This document shows, one piece after another, positions 1 through 8,993 of a stretch of DNA of 33,582 bases; positions within the stretch are counted from its first letter, which is position 1; every line of letters begins with the position of its first letter. This DNA is from Paenibacillus alvei (GTDB lineage: Bacteria > Bacillota > Bacilli > Paenibacillales > NBRC-103111). The notes under the pieces were generated by a model. The model saw only the letters and a program-made list of their open reading frames with translations. It was not told the DNA's origin and made no database searches. The stretch covers positions 1 to 33,582 of the forward strand of contig CAMCVV010000023.1 in assembly GCA_945881905.1 (NCBI GenBank). The letters are read 5' to 3'. The position numbers were made by a program, and so were the translations under genes.

Positions 1-473
1 GCCATGAATAAACCATTGGTTAATGTGGGTTTCTTGTTGTACTCATATATACTATGTCCTAAGCTAGCAGCGTCAGCAACTGTTTCTATCGCACGTTTGC
101 TTCGCTTTGATGGGTTCTGTTCATCAGATGGTGTTGCATCTGCAAGATCTGTTAGAACTTCTTCCTCAGTTACAAGTTCTTCCTCAGTTACAAGATGATT
201 CGTTACTTCACGCTCTGGAGCAGGAGCAGGGGCTACCTCAGGATTAAGAATTTGAAACAAGTTGATACAATCAAAAATTGTCGATAAGTCGAGTAAGTCA
301 TCTAACTCTTCAGGCGATAAAGCTGCAAGGTCTTCTACTTGCTGTTCGACTGATTGTTCTACTGGTTGTACTACTGGAACTTGATCCGTCATTCCGAATA
401 TAGCTTGGATCGGGGTCATCATCGTAACGAGTAACATAGTCACGATGATTTTACTGAATAATTGGGTAAACAT
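1..473 (-). CDS. Secreted protein, N-terminal fragment (possible toxin)
   Basis: This reading frame runs off the left edge with no stop, leaving 157 codons. The ATG at 473-471 follows a GGAGG (485-481) by 7 nt. Residues 1 to about 25 form a signal peptide: a short charged start, a hydrophobic core (IIVTMLLVTMM) and an AxA-like end near PIQA. An acidic, Val/Pro/Glu-rich segment follows, with a duplicated LVTEEE hexapeptide, then a basic KRSKR patch. The last residues (ADAASLGHSIYEY, then a PTLTNG stretch) resemble the linker found before C-terminal toxin domains in secreted Firmicutes polymorphic toxins. That resemblance comes from memory of the family and is weak. The functional C-terminus lies outside the window, so no activity can be assigned. 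The gene is separated from the ABC operon by a terminator and has its own -10-like TATAAT at 530-525. Confidence 0.75.
   Translation of the reverse strand, partial: MFTQLFSKIIVTMLLVTMMTPIQAIFGMTDQVPVVQPVEQSVEQQVEDLAALSPEELDDLLDLSTIFDCINLFQILNPEVAPAPAPEREVTNHLVTEEELVTEEEVLTDLADATPSDEQNPSKRSKRAIETVADAASLGHSIYEYNKKPTLTNGLFM
159..194. repeat. 18-bp tandem duplication inside the secreted-protein gene
   Basis: The 18-bp unit TTCTTCCTCAGTTACAAG occurs twice in a row (159-176 and 177-194). It keeps frame and encodes two copies of LVTEEE on the minus strand. It looks like a recent in-frame duplication in a low-complexity linker. Confidence 0.85.
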
Positions 474-558
474 GATGAAACCTCCGTTGATTCTAGTTGT
501 AAAATGGATATGATTACCATTTCCATTATATATACTAGCAAAATCCACACCACAAAGC

Positions 559-580
559 AAAAAAACCCTATGAAGGGTTT
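559..580 (-). terminator. Rho-independent terminator of the peptide ABC operon
   Basis: On the minus strand, AAACCC and GGGTTT form a 6-bp stem with a 6-nt loop, and the right arm runs into a T tract (seven A residues at 559-565 on the plus strand). It lies about 90 bp beyond the stop of the last permease gene. Confidence 0.75.
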
Positions 581-667
581 ATTCTATATTGCAAAGCGTT
601 ATGTCTTGGCTGACTAGTCATCTCATCAGAAGCAGCTTTTGAAGTGTGTACCCTAGTATAATTGTGC

Positions 668-1576
668 TTACTGAATATATTTGGGATCAAACGCATCGCG
701 GAGTCCGTCACCGATAAAGTTAAAACACAACACGGTGGTCAGAATCATTAATCCCGGGAATGTAGGATACCACCACGCGTTAAGCATGATCGAGTAATTC
801 TGTGCATCTTGTAACATATTACCCCAACTTGGTGTTGGTGACTGTATGCCAAGACCCAGGTAGCTTAACGCGGCTTCAGACAAAATCACGCTTCCTACAG
901 ACAAAGTCGCAGCTACAATAATGGGACCTATTGTATTTGGGAGAATGTGACTAAACATAATGCGGAAGTTACTTGCGCCGATCGTTCTCGCTGCAAGAAC
1001 AAACTCTCTTGTTCGCAAACTCAGAAATTCCCCTCTAACCAAACGTGATGTACCCATCCAACCTGTGAGGGCAAAAATAATAATTAATTTATCTAGTCCT
1101 GGTGAAAATATCGTGACTATCGTAATAATCAAAAAAAAGGAAGGTATCGATAACATCAAGTCTACAAATCTCATCAGTACCGAATCCACCCAGCCACGGT
1201 AATAACCAGCAATCGCGCCGACTACTGTTCCGATTGTAATTGCACCAATAACTGATACAAATCCGACGATTAAAGAAACTCGAGCTCCATATAACATTCG
1301 GGTCAAGATGTCACGACCAAATCGGTCCGTCCCTAACCAATATTCACCACTTGGTGCTTGTAATCGATTACTGAGTTGAATCTTTCCTGGATCATGAGAT
1401 GTGAGCATTGGAACAAAGATAGCTGTACAGATAATGATCAATAAGACCAATGCTCCTGCGAATGCCAGTCTATTCCCTAGAAACTTGTAAAACATTACCC
1501 CATAAATGGATCTTGGATTATCAGATACTCCTGCTAAAAAAGAGATATTTGCTTCAGTTGATTGCTGTTGATTCAC
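668..1576 (-). CDS. Peptide/nickel-type ABC transporter permease (DppC/OppC family)
   Basis: This 302-aa inner-membrane subunit is the second permease of a type 5 (peptide/opine/nickel) ABC importer. One transmembrane segment lies near residues 35-55 and is followed by the family signature [16 protein letters not shown]...[13 protein letters not shown]. Five more hydrophobic segments follow. The cytoplasmic EAA-type loop ([20 protein letters not shown]) contacts the ATPases, and the family-typical [19 protein letters not shown] lies in the second half. The GTG start at 1576 has a GAGG about 10 nt upstream and lies 6 bp beyond the stop of the DppB-type gene, so translation is probably coupled. 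It is the last gene of the operon. Substrate specificity cannot be read from the permease. Confidence 0.93.
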   Translation of the reverse strand: MNQQQSTEANISFLAGVSDNPRSIYGVMFYKFLGNRLAFAGALVLLIIICTAIFVPMLTSHDPGKIQLSNRLQAPSGEYWLGTDRFGRDILTRMLYGARVSLIVGFVSVIGAITIGTVVGAIAGYYRGWVDSVLMRFVDLMLSIPSFFLIITIVTIFSPGLDKLIIIFALTGWMGTSRLVRGEFLSLRTREFVLAARTIGASNFRIMFSHILPNTIGPIIVAATLSVGSVILSEAALSYLGLGIQSPTPSWGNMLQDAQNYSIMLNAWWYPTFPGLMILTTVLCFNFIGDGLRDAFDPKYIQ

Positions 1577-1582
1577 AGTATA

Positions 1583-2548
1583 TTAACCTCTTTCCTTAGA
1601 GTATTCAATTCTCGGATCGACTATGGCATATAATATATCAGCAATCAGATTCCCGAGGACCACCAAGATCGAAGCAATGACTGTAATGCCCATCACAACC
1701 GGATAATCTCGTTCAAAGGAAGCTTCCACAAATAATCGACCCAAACCAGGCCATGTGAAGATGTTTTCTGTAATCACTGCACCACCAAATAGACCAGGAA
1801 CAGTAAGACCTACAATCGTAATAATGGGAAGTAATCCATTTCTTAAGCCATGCTTGTACATAACTTGATTTTCACTTAGACCTTTGGATCTAGCGGTACG
1901 CATATAATCTTGTTTCAATACATCGAGCATACTTGAGCGGGTATAACGAGTGAGTCCTGCCATGTCTGCTGTAGCCAACACGAAAGCAGGAAGAATAAGG
2001 TGATGAATACGATCCCAGATACTAAAAGGTTCATTAATGGTTGCTACGCCGCCAGTTGGAAACCAGTCTAGTTGAACAGAGAACACCATAATCAACATAA
2101 GTCCTAGCCAGAAGCTAGGTGTGGCCAAACCCATGAAAGATGCAGAAGTAACTGTATAGTCTAGACGAGAGTAAGGACGTTTTGCTGAAAGAACACCAAG
2201 AGGAATCGAAATGAGCAAAGCCAAGAGGAATGAAACGCCCATCAATAGAAACGTGTTGGGCAATCGGGACATGATGAGCTCTATGACCGGAGTGCCTGTG
2301 CGAGTGATTGAATACCCAAAATCCCCTTGTAACATATTGAATAACCACTTCACATATTGTTGAAAAAAAGGATCATCTAGACCATATTTAAGTCTGAAAT
2401 TCTCAAGGTCATTGGGATTGATATTAGGATCAAAAAACATGCCCATCGGGTCCCCTGGAGCCAATTTGATAATCACAAATGATACCAATGAAATTCCAAT
2501 CAAGACTGGAAAAGCAAATAAAATTCTGCGAACGATGTAGGAAATCAA
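1583..2548 (-). CDS. Peptide/nickel-type ABC transporter permease (DppB/OppB family)
   Basis: This is the first permease of the type 5 importer. It opens with the family's N-terminal pattern YIVRRILFAFPVLIGISLVSF and the conserved KLAPGDPM, and has six predicted membrane segments. The EAA loop reads QDYMRTARSKGLSENQVMYKH, and VITENIFTWPGLGRL is typical of DppB/OppB. I chose the TTG at 2548 (321 aa) because AGGAG (2561-2557) is spaced 8 nt from it. A GTG at 2557 also keeps the frame but lies inside that ribosome-binding site. A strong hairpin lies between this gene and the binding-protein gene upstream. Confidence 0.92.
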   Translation of the reverse strand: MISYIVRRILFAFPVLIGISLVSFVIIKLAPGDPMGMFFDPNINPNDLENFRLKYGLDDPFFQQYVKWLFNMLQGDFGYSITRTGTPVIELIMSRLPNTFLLMGVSFLLALLISIPLGVLSAKRPYSRLDYTVTSASFMGLATPSFWLGLMLIMVFSVQLDWFPTGGVATINEPFSIWDRIHHLILPAFVLATADMAGLTRYTRSSMLDVLKQDYMRTARSKGLSENQVMYKHGLRNGLLPIITIVGLTVPGLFGGAVITENIFTWPGLGRLFVEASFERDYPVVMGITVIASILVVLGNLIADILYAIVDPRIEYSKERG

Positions 2549-2577
2549 GTTATCCACTCCTGTAGATCATCAGGATT

Positions 2578-2610
2578 AATTTGGGAGAGAAATCAGTACT
2601 CTCCCAAATT
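2578..2610 (-). promoter_or_regulatory. 12-bp perfect hairpin between binding-protein and permease genes
   Basis: A perfect 12-bp inverted repeat (AATTTGGGAGAG / CTCTCCCAAATT) with a 9-nt loop lies just downstream of the binding-protein stop. No T tract follows on the minus strand, so it is not a full terminator. Such hairpins usually protect the upstream mRNA from 3' exonucleases or cause partial termination, giving more binding protein than permease. Confidence 0.8.
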
Positions 2611-2635
2611 CGCATCAAGTCCAAGCTTTGTTGCA

Positions 2636-4285
2636 TTATTCAGTTTTCAACCACCATTTGTGCGGTTCAAAGAATGTGGCTCCAGCAACAAATTCGTATC
2701 CCATCAGATTTTTGGGTAATACATAATGTGTCTTGGGATAATAAAGAAACGTATAGGGTTGATCCTCAGAAATTTGTTTATAGATCTGAGCATAAAGCTC
2801 TTTGTATTTTGTCTTATCAGGTGTTTGGCGAGCTTGAGTAATCAAGGAATCAACTTTAGGGTTTTTGTAGAACACGAAGTTATATGAACCTTCTGCTGAG
2901 TTATCACTATGGAAAATATCATATAAATCAGGGAAAGCACCCAGTCCCCAACCAATTACGATAGCATCATATTTCCGGGATGTCGTTAGTTTTTCTACCA
3001 ATGCTTGAAATTCAATCGCTTCAATATTTACTTCTATTCCGAGAACCAATAACTGATCTTTCACAATGTTAATAATATCTTCTCTTGCCTTGTTTCCTGC
3101 AGAGGTCTGTAAAGAGAACTTGAACACTTCACCTTTTGCGTTTTTCAGTTTTCCATCTGCAGCCTTTTCCCATCCAGCTTCCTTAAGCAACTGAAGCGAT
3201 TTAGCAGGATCATATGGAAATTTGGATACACTATCATTATAAGCCCAAGAAAGCGGAGATTCAGGAACATCAGCTACTTCGCCTTCGCCTTCAAGAACGA
3301 ACTTAACGATCTCATCGCGATTGATCGCTGATGTAAGTGCTTGGCGAACTCTTTTGTCAGCAAACAATGGATTTTTGAGATTATAACCTATATACGTATA
3401 TGATAAATCTAAACCTTCTTCGACGCGCATGTTCTTGGAATCTACCCAGCCACGTACAGTCTGAATATCAGTTGAAGGTACAGCACCATAGTCGATTTCC
3501 CCGCTTTGCAAAGCAAGTACAAGGGAGTTTTGATCAGGAACAATTTTGTAAGTGATGGAGTCAATTTTGGGATTTCCATCAAAATAATCAGGATTTTTCT
3601 CTACTTTCACATACTGACCTTCAACCCATTCAGCAAGCTTGAACGGTCCCGTGCCAATTGGTTTCTTGTTGAATGCTGCATATTCACCCATCTCTGCTAC
3701 AGGCACTTTCTCCAGAAGGTGTTTGGGCAAAATACCAAAGCTAAGTGTGGTAGGATAGAATGTAACATCAATCCTACTTAATTTGAATACTACTGTATAA
3801 TTGTCAATCTTGTTCATCGATTCGATCATGTCGAAACTTGATTTGTACGGACCCGCATATCCTGGATCCTTGCCAATACCATAAGAGAATATAACATCAT
3901 CGACAGTTAATTCGACACCATCGTGAAATTTCACTCCCTGCTTGATTTTGACTGTATACGTTAAGCTATCACTAGAGATGTCTATGTTTTCAGCTAAATG
4001 TGGTTGGGCTTCCAATTTATTGTCGATATTCACTAACCCATCAAAAATCAAACCAGCAACTTCAGCACTTGGTGCATCATTAATAATATAAGGATTCAAG
4101 TTTTTAGGCCCAGCAATACTGCCGCAGATGATATCTCCACCTTCTACAGGTTCATTTGTCGCAGTTACTTCTGGTTGTGTTGTTACTTTTGGTTGTGTTT
4201 CTTCTTTAAATAATGTACAGGACGACATAACCAAAACAAGAACTAAAGCAATGGATAGTAAAACCCCTAAATTCTTTTTCATCAT
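2636..4285 (-). CDS. Peptide/nickel-type ABC substrate-binding lipoprotein (SBP_bac_5 family)
   Basis: This 549-aa extracellular receptor belongs to the peptide/nickel type 5 ABC importer. It has a lipoprotein signal peptide (MMKKNLGVLLSIALVLV) and a lipobox ending at Cys23 (VMSSC). A short Thr/Glu-rich linker is followed by the SBP_bac_5 fold. The family signatures are KQGVKFHDGVELTVDDVIFS (about residues 110-130), KPIGTGPFKLAEW, and VRQALTSAINRDEIV around the middle. The ATG at 4285 has a GGAGG 10 nt upstream. The family binds di- and oligopeptides but also some oligosaccharides, opines and metals, so the ligand is not fixed by sequence. The gene lies third in the operon, after both ATPases. 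Confidence 0.92.
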   Translation of the reverse strand: MMKKNLGVLLSIALVLVLVMSSCTLFKEETQPKVTTQPEVTATNEPVEGGDIICGSIAGPKNLNPYIINDAPSAEVAGLIFDGLVNIDNKLEAQPHLAENIDISSDSLTYTVKIKQGVKFHDGVELTVDDVIFSYGIGKDPGYAGPYKSSFDMIESMNKIDNYTVVFKLSRIDVTFYPTTLSFGILPKHLLEKVPVAEMGEYAAFNKKPIGTGPFKLAEWVEGQYVKVEKNPDYFDGNPKIDSITYKIVPDQNSLVLALQSGEIDYGAVPSTDIQTVRGWVDSKNMRVEEGLDLSYTYIGYNLKNPLFADKRVRQALTSAINRDEIVKFVLEGEGEVADVPESPLSWAYNDSVSKFPYDPAKSLQLLKEAGWEKAADGKLKNAKGEVFKFSLQTSAGNKAREDIINIVKDQLLVLGIEVNIEAIEFQALVEKLTTSRKYDAIVIGWGLGAFPDLYDIFHSDNSAEGSYNFVFYKNPKVDSLITQARQTPDKTKYKELYAQIYKQISEDQPYTFLYYPKTHYVLPKNLMGYEFVAGATFFEPHKWWLKTE

Positions 4286-4316
4286 TATGTTGAAACCTCC
4301 TTATTAGATAATAAAC

Positions 4317-5351
4317 TCATTGATTTGAATACAAATGCTCTTCATGAGACGTACGATCACCTCTTTCAGCATGCAAATGACAAGCAACGAAATGTTCTGG
4401 TGCCACTTCAAGTAAACGAGGAACTCGCTCACGACAATGGGGCATGGTATAAGGACATCGTGTATGAAACACGCAACCCTGCGGTGGATTCGCTGGAGAA
4501 GGTATCTCTCCACTTAACAATATTCTCTCACGAGTAGCTGTGTCTCTGCTTCTTACCATAGGCACAGCTGAGAGCAAGGCTTGCGTGTAGGGATGAAGCG
4601 GGTTTGTGAATATGTGCCCTGTCTTCGCTAACTCCATCATATGACCTAGATACATCAAACCAACACGATGACTGATATGACGAACAACACTTAAATCATG
4701 AGAGATGAATAAATAGGAGAGTCCAAGCTCTTTTTGTAAATCTTGCATCAAGTTAATGATCTGTGCTTGGATGGATACATCAAGTGCTGATACAGGTTCG
4801 TCGGCAATGATTAATTTAGGTTCTAGTGCTAATGCGCGTGCGATTCCAATTCTCTGTCTCTGCCCTCCGGAAAACTCATGCGGATATCGATCAATGAAGG
4901 AAGGGTCAAGACCTACCTGCTCCAGTACATGCTGTACGCGTTCATGTCGTTCTTTACCTGAGTACAGATGATGGGTCTTGTAAGGTTCAGTAATTGTGGA
5001 GCGAATGGTCATTCTAGGATTTAATGATGCGTAAGGATCTTGAAAAATCATTTGAATTTGCTTACGGACCTTGTTTCTTAATTCCGGTTCCTTGAGGTAG
5101 GAGATCTCTTGATCCTCAAAATAAATTTGACCTGAAGTTGGTTCATATAATCGGATTATGGTTCTACCTAATGTCGTCTTTCCACAACCAGATTCTCCTA
5201 CAATGCCTAAAGTTTCACCTTTATTTACTGTGAAGCTGACATCATTAATTGCAAATATCGAACCAGAGTTTCGTTGGAACAATCCCTTTTTTATAGGGAA
5301 ATGCTTGTTAAGTTTCTCTACCTTTAATAATGTGGAATCTGTCTGTTTCAT
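4317..5351 (-). CDS. Peptide-type ABC transporter ATPase (DppF/OppF family)
   Basis: This 344-aa cytoplasmic ATPase is the second of the two nucleotide-binding subunits. Walker A is GESGCGKTTLG, the Q-loop is IQMIFQDPYASLNPRMT, the ABC signature is FSGGQRQRIGIARAL, and Walker B plus D-loop is LIIADEPVSALDVS. The H-loop is LFISHDLSVVRHIS. The C-terminal oligopeptide-transporter extension has the usual Cys-rich patch (GCVFHTRCPYTMPHC). The start ATG overlaps the stop of the DppD-type gene in an ATGA, so the two ATPases are translationally coupled. Confidence 0.95.
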   Translation of the reverse strand: MKQTDSTLLKVEKLNKHFPIKKGLFQRNSGSIFAINDVSFTVNKGETLGIVGESGCGKTTLGRTIIRLYEPTSGQIYFEDQEISYLKEPELRNKVRKQIQMIFQDPYASLNPRMTIRSTITEPYKTHHLYSGKERHERVQHVLEQVGLDPSFIDRYPHEFSGGQRQRIGIARALALEPKLIIADEPVSALDVSIQAQIINLMQDLQKELGLSYLFISHDLSVVRHISHRVGLMYLGHMMELAKTGHIFTNPLHPYTQALLSAVPMVRSRDTATRERILLSGEIPSPANPPQGCVFHTRCPYTMPHCRERVPRLLEVAPEHFVACHLHAERGDRTSHEEHLYSNQ

Positions 5352-6337
5352 TCAACAGCTCCCTCTTTGGATTGATTATATAAGAAACATCTTACAGCGC
5401 GACTTTCATTAATACGAATCAATGGAGGAGAATCCGTGCATTTGTCGTGTGCTAGATGACATCGAGGAGCAAATCGACAACCTATTGGAAGATTATCCGG
5501 GGCAGGTACGTTCCCATTAACATTAGTCAATCGTTCGACATCATCCTCTAGAGAAGGAATCGAAGCAATCAATCCTTGTGTATACGGATGTAAAGGTTCC
5601 ATGAACAAATCTTCGACGTTCGCTTCTTCTACAACTTGTCCAGCATACATGACGTATACACGATTTGCCATCTCAGATACTACTGCTAAATTATGTGTAA
5701 TGAGAAGAATCGAAGTGTCATAGCGATCTATTAACTCTCTCATCAAAACAAGAATTTGCGCTTGAATCGTCACATCAAGTGCAGTTGTTGGTTCATCTGC
5801 GATCAGCAATTTTGGTCTGCAACTCATTGCCATCGCAATCATGACCCGTTGTCTCATGCCACCTGAGAGTCGATGGGGATATTCATCAAGGAGCTTCTCA
5901 GGTCTTGCAAATCCGAATGATTTTAATAATTCTATCACTTCCACTCGGGCATCTTTTCCTTTCATCCCCTTATGCAGACGGAGCATTTCTCCTAATTGCA
6001 CACCAATCGTAAGCACAGGATTCAGAGAAGTCATTGGTTCTTGGAAAATCATAGATATTTCTTTGCCGCGAATCTGATACATGTCATTCTCATGCAGTGA
6101 TAGTAGGTTCCGATCTTCTAACCAAATCTCCCCATGAGCAATTTCTCCTCCAGGAGAAGGAAGAAGCCTCATGATCGAAAGTGAAGTCATCGTCTTTCCA
6201 CATCCGGATTCCCCTACAAGTGCAACAATCTCCCCGCGATTCACATGAATACTGACATCACTCACGACAGAAACCGCTTTGCGCTTGAGCTTGAAATGTG
6301 TGTGAAGATTATTCACTTGCAATAAAGGCTTCATCAT
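5348..6337 (-). CDS. Peptide-type ABC transporter ATPase (DppD/OppD family)
   Basis: This 329-aa ATPase is the first gene of the operon. Walker A is GESGCGKTMTS, the Q-loop region is ISMIFQEPMTSLNPVL, the signature is LSGGMRQRVMIAMAM, and Walker B is LLIADEPTTALDVTIQ. The C-terminus has the Cys cluster GCRFAPRCHLAHDKC of oligopeptide transporters. Two adjacent ATG codons are possible starts. The second (6334) lies 7 nt from the GGAGG and is slightly better placed than the first (4 nt). It overlaps the DppF-type gene by 4 bp. Confidence 0.95.
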   Translation of the reverse strand: MMKPLLQVNNLHTHFKLKRKAVSVVSDVSIHVNRGEIVALVGESGCGKTMTSLSIMRLLPSPGGEIAHGEIWLEDRNLLSLHENDMYQIRGKEISMIFQEPMTSLNPVLTIGVQLGEMLRLHKGMKGKDARVEVIELLKSFGFARPEKLLDEYPHRLSGGMRQRVMIAMAMSCRPKLLIADEPTTALDVTIQAQILVLMRELIDRYDTSILLITHNLAVVSEMANRVYVMYAGQVVEEANVEDLFMEPLHPYTQGLIASIPSLEDDVERLTNVNGNVPAPDNLPIGCRFAPRCHLAHDKCTDSPPLIRINESRAVRCFLYNQSKEGAVE

Positions 6338-6399
6338 ATGACCTCCTGAAGTACATTAAGAATGTATGTATATATTAATATATTTTGTTAATTTAGGGT

Positions 6400-6428
6400 A
6401 ATATATCATATTTAGGATATAATTACAA
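6400..6428 (-). promoter_or_regulatory. Likely sigma-A promoter of the peptide ABC operon
   Basis: On the minus strand a -35-like TTGTAA (6428-6423) is followed after 17 nt by a -10-like TATATT (6405-6400). It lies 63 bp upstream of the DppD-type start, in an AT-rich intergenic stretch. No copy of the CTGATA-N-TATCAG operator is present here, so this operon does not look like a member of the neighbouring regulon. Confidence 0.45.
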
Positions 6429-6563
6429 TAAATTAAATCCCGCTGTAATATATGACTCGCTTAATGCCAAACACATCACAGCGCGACTCTGCACCTCATG
6501 CCTCAAACCTTCATTATGCTCCAATAAAGGGTAAGACGAGTAATCTTATATATTCATGAATTC

Positions 6564-6609
6564 AAAAAAAACGACTTTACCCTTGTGAAGATTAGGGTAA
6601 AGTCGTTTT
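6564..6609 (-). terminator. Strong Rho-independent terminator after the sulfatase/sugar ABC operon
   Basis: A perfect 16-bp stem (arms 6568-6583 and 6594-6609, minus-strand arm AAAACGACTTTACCCT) has a 10-nt loop and is followed on the minus strand by eight Ts. It lies 22 bp after the sulfatase stop and cleanly separates the organosulfate block from the peptide ABC operon. Confidence 0.93.
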
Positions 6610-6631
6610 GCTTGATAGGTCTATGATCCAT

Positions 6632-8089
6632 TTATACATTCTTCACGCTGAAATCATCTTTGGTGTGTAACTTCCATTGTTCGATTCGCTGAGATAGCTC
6701 TTCTATCATGTTGTGATATTGAGGATTTCCATACAGATTATTCATTTCTAATGGATCTTCAGACAAATGGTATAACTCATGTTCTCCAATGCTGCTTTCA
6801 ATATATTTCCAATCCTTATAGACGATTGCTCGCGCAGAACTATTCAGTGACTTCAACAACTTGACTTGGTCACAAGGAAGTTGCGCAAACTTTGGAGGAA
6901 CAGCAGTTAGTACTTTCTCATGATTCCATTCGATGTATACATCTTCATTCAACTGACCATTCCCTTGCAAGTAAGGCAACAAACTATGACCTTGTAACTC
7001 CAATTCAGGATCTAGCGAATGACCTAATGCCTCTAATAAAGTAGGGACCAAATCAATTTGACTGACAGGTTGAGATATTCTCTTCCCTTGCATTCCAGGC
7101 AACTTGATCATCAGTGGTACCGTTACACTTTCCTCATAAAACACTTTCTTGGCAATAAGTCGATGGGCTCCCATCATTTCCCCATGGTCACTTGTAAACA
7201 CCACAATCGTATTTTCAAACAAATGATGTTTTTCAAGTGAATCCAGAATCCGACCAAGTTGAGCATCTACCATACTGACAAGTCCCCAATATTTTGCGGT
7301 CAGCTGGCGCACACCTTCCTCAGTATCTACACCATAGCTTTTTGAGAATTCTTGTCTAGCCCATACCCTCAAAGGAACTGTTTCATCAAATTCATGATGA
7401 AAATTTCCTGGAAGTGGAATGTCATCAGGATGATATTGTTCATTTCTAGGACCACTGAAAGGCATGTGAGGTTCAAGAAAATTCACATAAGCGATGAATG
7501 GTTTATCGTTATTCTTCTCAATGAATTCTACAGTTTGACTACCGACAAAACCTGCTTTGGTGAATGGTTCTGGCAGATCTGCAGCATATTCCCTTGAAAA
7601 AAATGAGTACCCATCTTCTAGCTTTTGATCGGGTTCAAAACCATTTTCAATTAAAAAATGATGATATGAGCTGTTTTTCATTTTATCTTCATCTTGCGTG
7701 TAGTATTTTCTATAGAAATCATCTTCAATACTCACCCATTGATCAAAACCATGCTGTTGAAAAATCTCGTCTCCTAAGTGCCATTTCCCAATATAGGCTT
7801 TCTCATAAGCACTAAAATCCGCTAATTCCACTAAACAAGGTGTTTCTTTTCCCAATGAAAGGTTGTTCGAGGTGACGCCTGAAGAATGAGGAAAAAGCCC
7901 GGTCATAATGGAAGATCGAGATGGACCACATACAGGTTGTGTACAATACGCTCTTTCAAATAAGAAACTCGATTGCGCTAAGCGATCCATATGGGGTGTA
8001 TCAATCAAATGATTCCCATATGCTTTCATCGTCTGAGGTACTTGTTCATCTGTGAAGATAAAAAGTAAATTTGGTTTCTTATGTTCCAT
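6632..8089 (-). CDS. Type I sulfatase 1 (cytoplasmic, Cys-type)
   Basis: This 485-aa protein of the alkaline phosphatase superfamily, sulfatase (formylglycine) branch, should hydrolyse a sulfate ester. The N-terminal strand ends in metal ligands FTDEQ (D14). The modification motif is C54-G-P-S-R, so Cys54 must become formylglycine. GKWHLGD gives the conserved Lys/His pair, and TSDHGEMMGAH supplies the second metal-binding Asp-His. There is no signal peptide or membrane segment, so it is expected in the cytoplasm. It is the last gene of the transcript, 55 bp after the MalG-type permease, with a short GNRA hairpin between. Physical linkage to the transporter suggests its substrate is what the transporter brings in. 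The exact sulfate ester is unknown, and phosphonate or phosphate ester hydrolysis by this fold is a less likely alternative. Confidence 0.92.
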   Translation of the reverse strand: MEHKKPNLLFIFTDEQVPQTMKAYGNHLIDTPHMDRLAQSSFLFERAYCTQPVCGPSRSSIMTGLFPHSSGVTSNNLSLGKETPCLVELADFSAYEKAYIGKWHLGDEIFQQHGFDQWVSIEDDFYRKYYTQDEDKMKNSSYHHFLIENGFEPDQKLEDGYSFFSREYAADLPEPFTKAGFVGSQTVEFIEKNNDKPFIAYVNFLEPHMPFSGPRNEQYHPDDIPLPGNFHHEFDETVPLRVWARQEFSKSYGVDTEEGVRQLTAKYWGLVSMVDAQLGRILDSLEKHHLFENTIVVFTSDHGEMMGAHRLIAKKVFYEESVTVPLMIKLPGMQGKRISQPVSQIDLVPTLLEALGHSLDPELELQGHSLLPYLQGNGQLNEDVYIEWNHEKVLTAVPPKFAQLPCDQVKLLKSLNSSARAIVYKDWKYIESSIGEHELYHLSEDPLEMNNLYGNPQYHNMIEELSQRIEQWKLHTKDDFSVKNV

Positions 8090-8113
8090 TTATATTCCCC
8101 CTTAACACATAGA

Positions 8114-8129
8114 ATGCCCTTTCGGGCAT
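8114..8129 (-). promoter_or_regulatory. Small GNRA-loop hairpin before sulfatase 1
   Basis: On the minus strand ATGCCC-GAAA-GGGCAT forms a 6-bp stem with a GAAA tetraloop between the permease stop and the sulfatase start. No T tract follows. It is probably an mRNA processing or stability element rather than a terminator. Confidence 0.5.
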
Positions 8130-8144
8130 CCATTGATTTCATAT

Positions 8145-8993
8145 TTATCCTTTGACTGAACCCGAGGTAATTCCTTGTGTAAAGAAACGTTGGAAGGAAA
8201 AGAAGATGATGAGTAGTGGAAGTGCGGATACAGCTGCTCCTGCATATTTCAATCCATAATTCACAACAGCACCATCTTCAAATAAAGTTGCTACTCCAAC
8301 CGGTAAAGTGAACAGATCTGTATTTCCTTGTGATATGACAAACGGCCACAAAAATCCATTCCACTCTTTGATGAAAGCAATAATGAAGAAAGCTCCTATC
8401 CCTGAACGTGTCAATGGGATACCAAAGGATATAAAAAATCTGAAATCACTACAGCCATCCATGGTAGCTGATTCTTTAATTTCTTTGGGAATGGCATTAT
8501 AGAACACCATTAACAGAAACACACCGAACGGCATAGCTAAATCGGTAAAGATAAAAGGGAATTTCGTTCCGACCCAATTGATATCTACCATAAGTTGATA
8601 TAGAGGCAACAAGTACACATCTTTGGGCATAATCAGTGAAGCAACAACAAGACCCGTGATGATTTTTTTGAACGGGGTGTTCAACATGATTAATGCGTAG
8701 CTCATCATAGAAGAGATAATAACTGCTCCTGCTACAGTAATTGTGGCATAAGATACACTATTGAACATCCAGGTTCCCGCATTTCCATTCACAAAAATAT
8801 CTGTAAAATTATTTAATGTCGGATGAAGTGGAATCCATTGAGGCGGAATCGCAACAGCATCATTCGAATTTTTGAAAGAGGAAATTATAAGCCAATAGAT
8901 TGGAAATATCGAAACCAAAGCAAAGAAAGAAATAAACAGATTCATTACGATATCTAATTTAGAGGCAAAGCGAAGTTTTCTAATGAGATTCAA
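8145..8993 (-). CDS. Carbohydrate ABC transporter permease, MalG type (CUT1)
   Basis: This 282-aa permease has six hydrophobic segments; the first is near residues 15-38 (LFISFFALVSIFPIYWLIISSF). The cytoplasmic EAA loop is ESATMDGCSDFRFFISFGIPL, followed by the MalG-typical WNGFLWPFV. The start is a TTG with GGAGG 8 nt upstream; this ribosome-binding site lies inside the end of the preceding permease gene, which it overlaps by 14 bp. The protein pairs with the MalF-type subunit to form the membrane channel of a sugar importer. Confidence 0.93.
   Translation of the reverse strand: MNLIRKLRFASKLDIVMNLFISFFALVSIFPIYWLIISSFKNSNDAVAIPPQWIPLHPTLNNFTDIFVNGNAGTWMFNSVSYATITVAGAVIISSMMSYALIMLNTPFKKIITGLVVASLIMPKDVYLLPLYQLMVDINWVGTKFPFIFTDLAMPFGVFLLMVFYNAIPKEIKESATMDGCSDFRFFISFGIPLTRSGIGAFFIIAFIKEWNGFLWPFVISQGNTDLFTLPVGVATLFEDGAVVNYGLKYAGAAVSALPLLIIFFSFQRFFTQGITSGSVKG

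Noticed and set aside
4-198. 64-codon plus-strand frame at the left edge
   Set aside because: It is antisense to the secreted-protein gene, which has a signal peptide and a good ribosome-binding site; the plus-strand product is low complexity.
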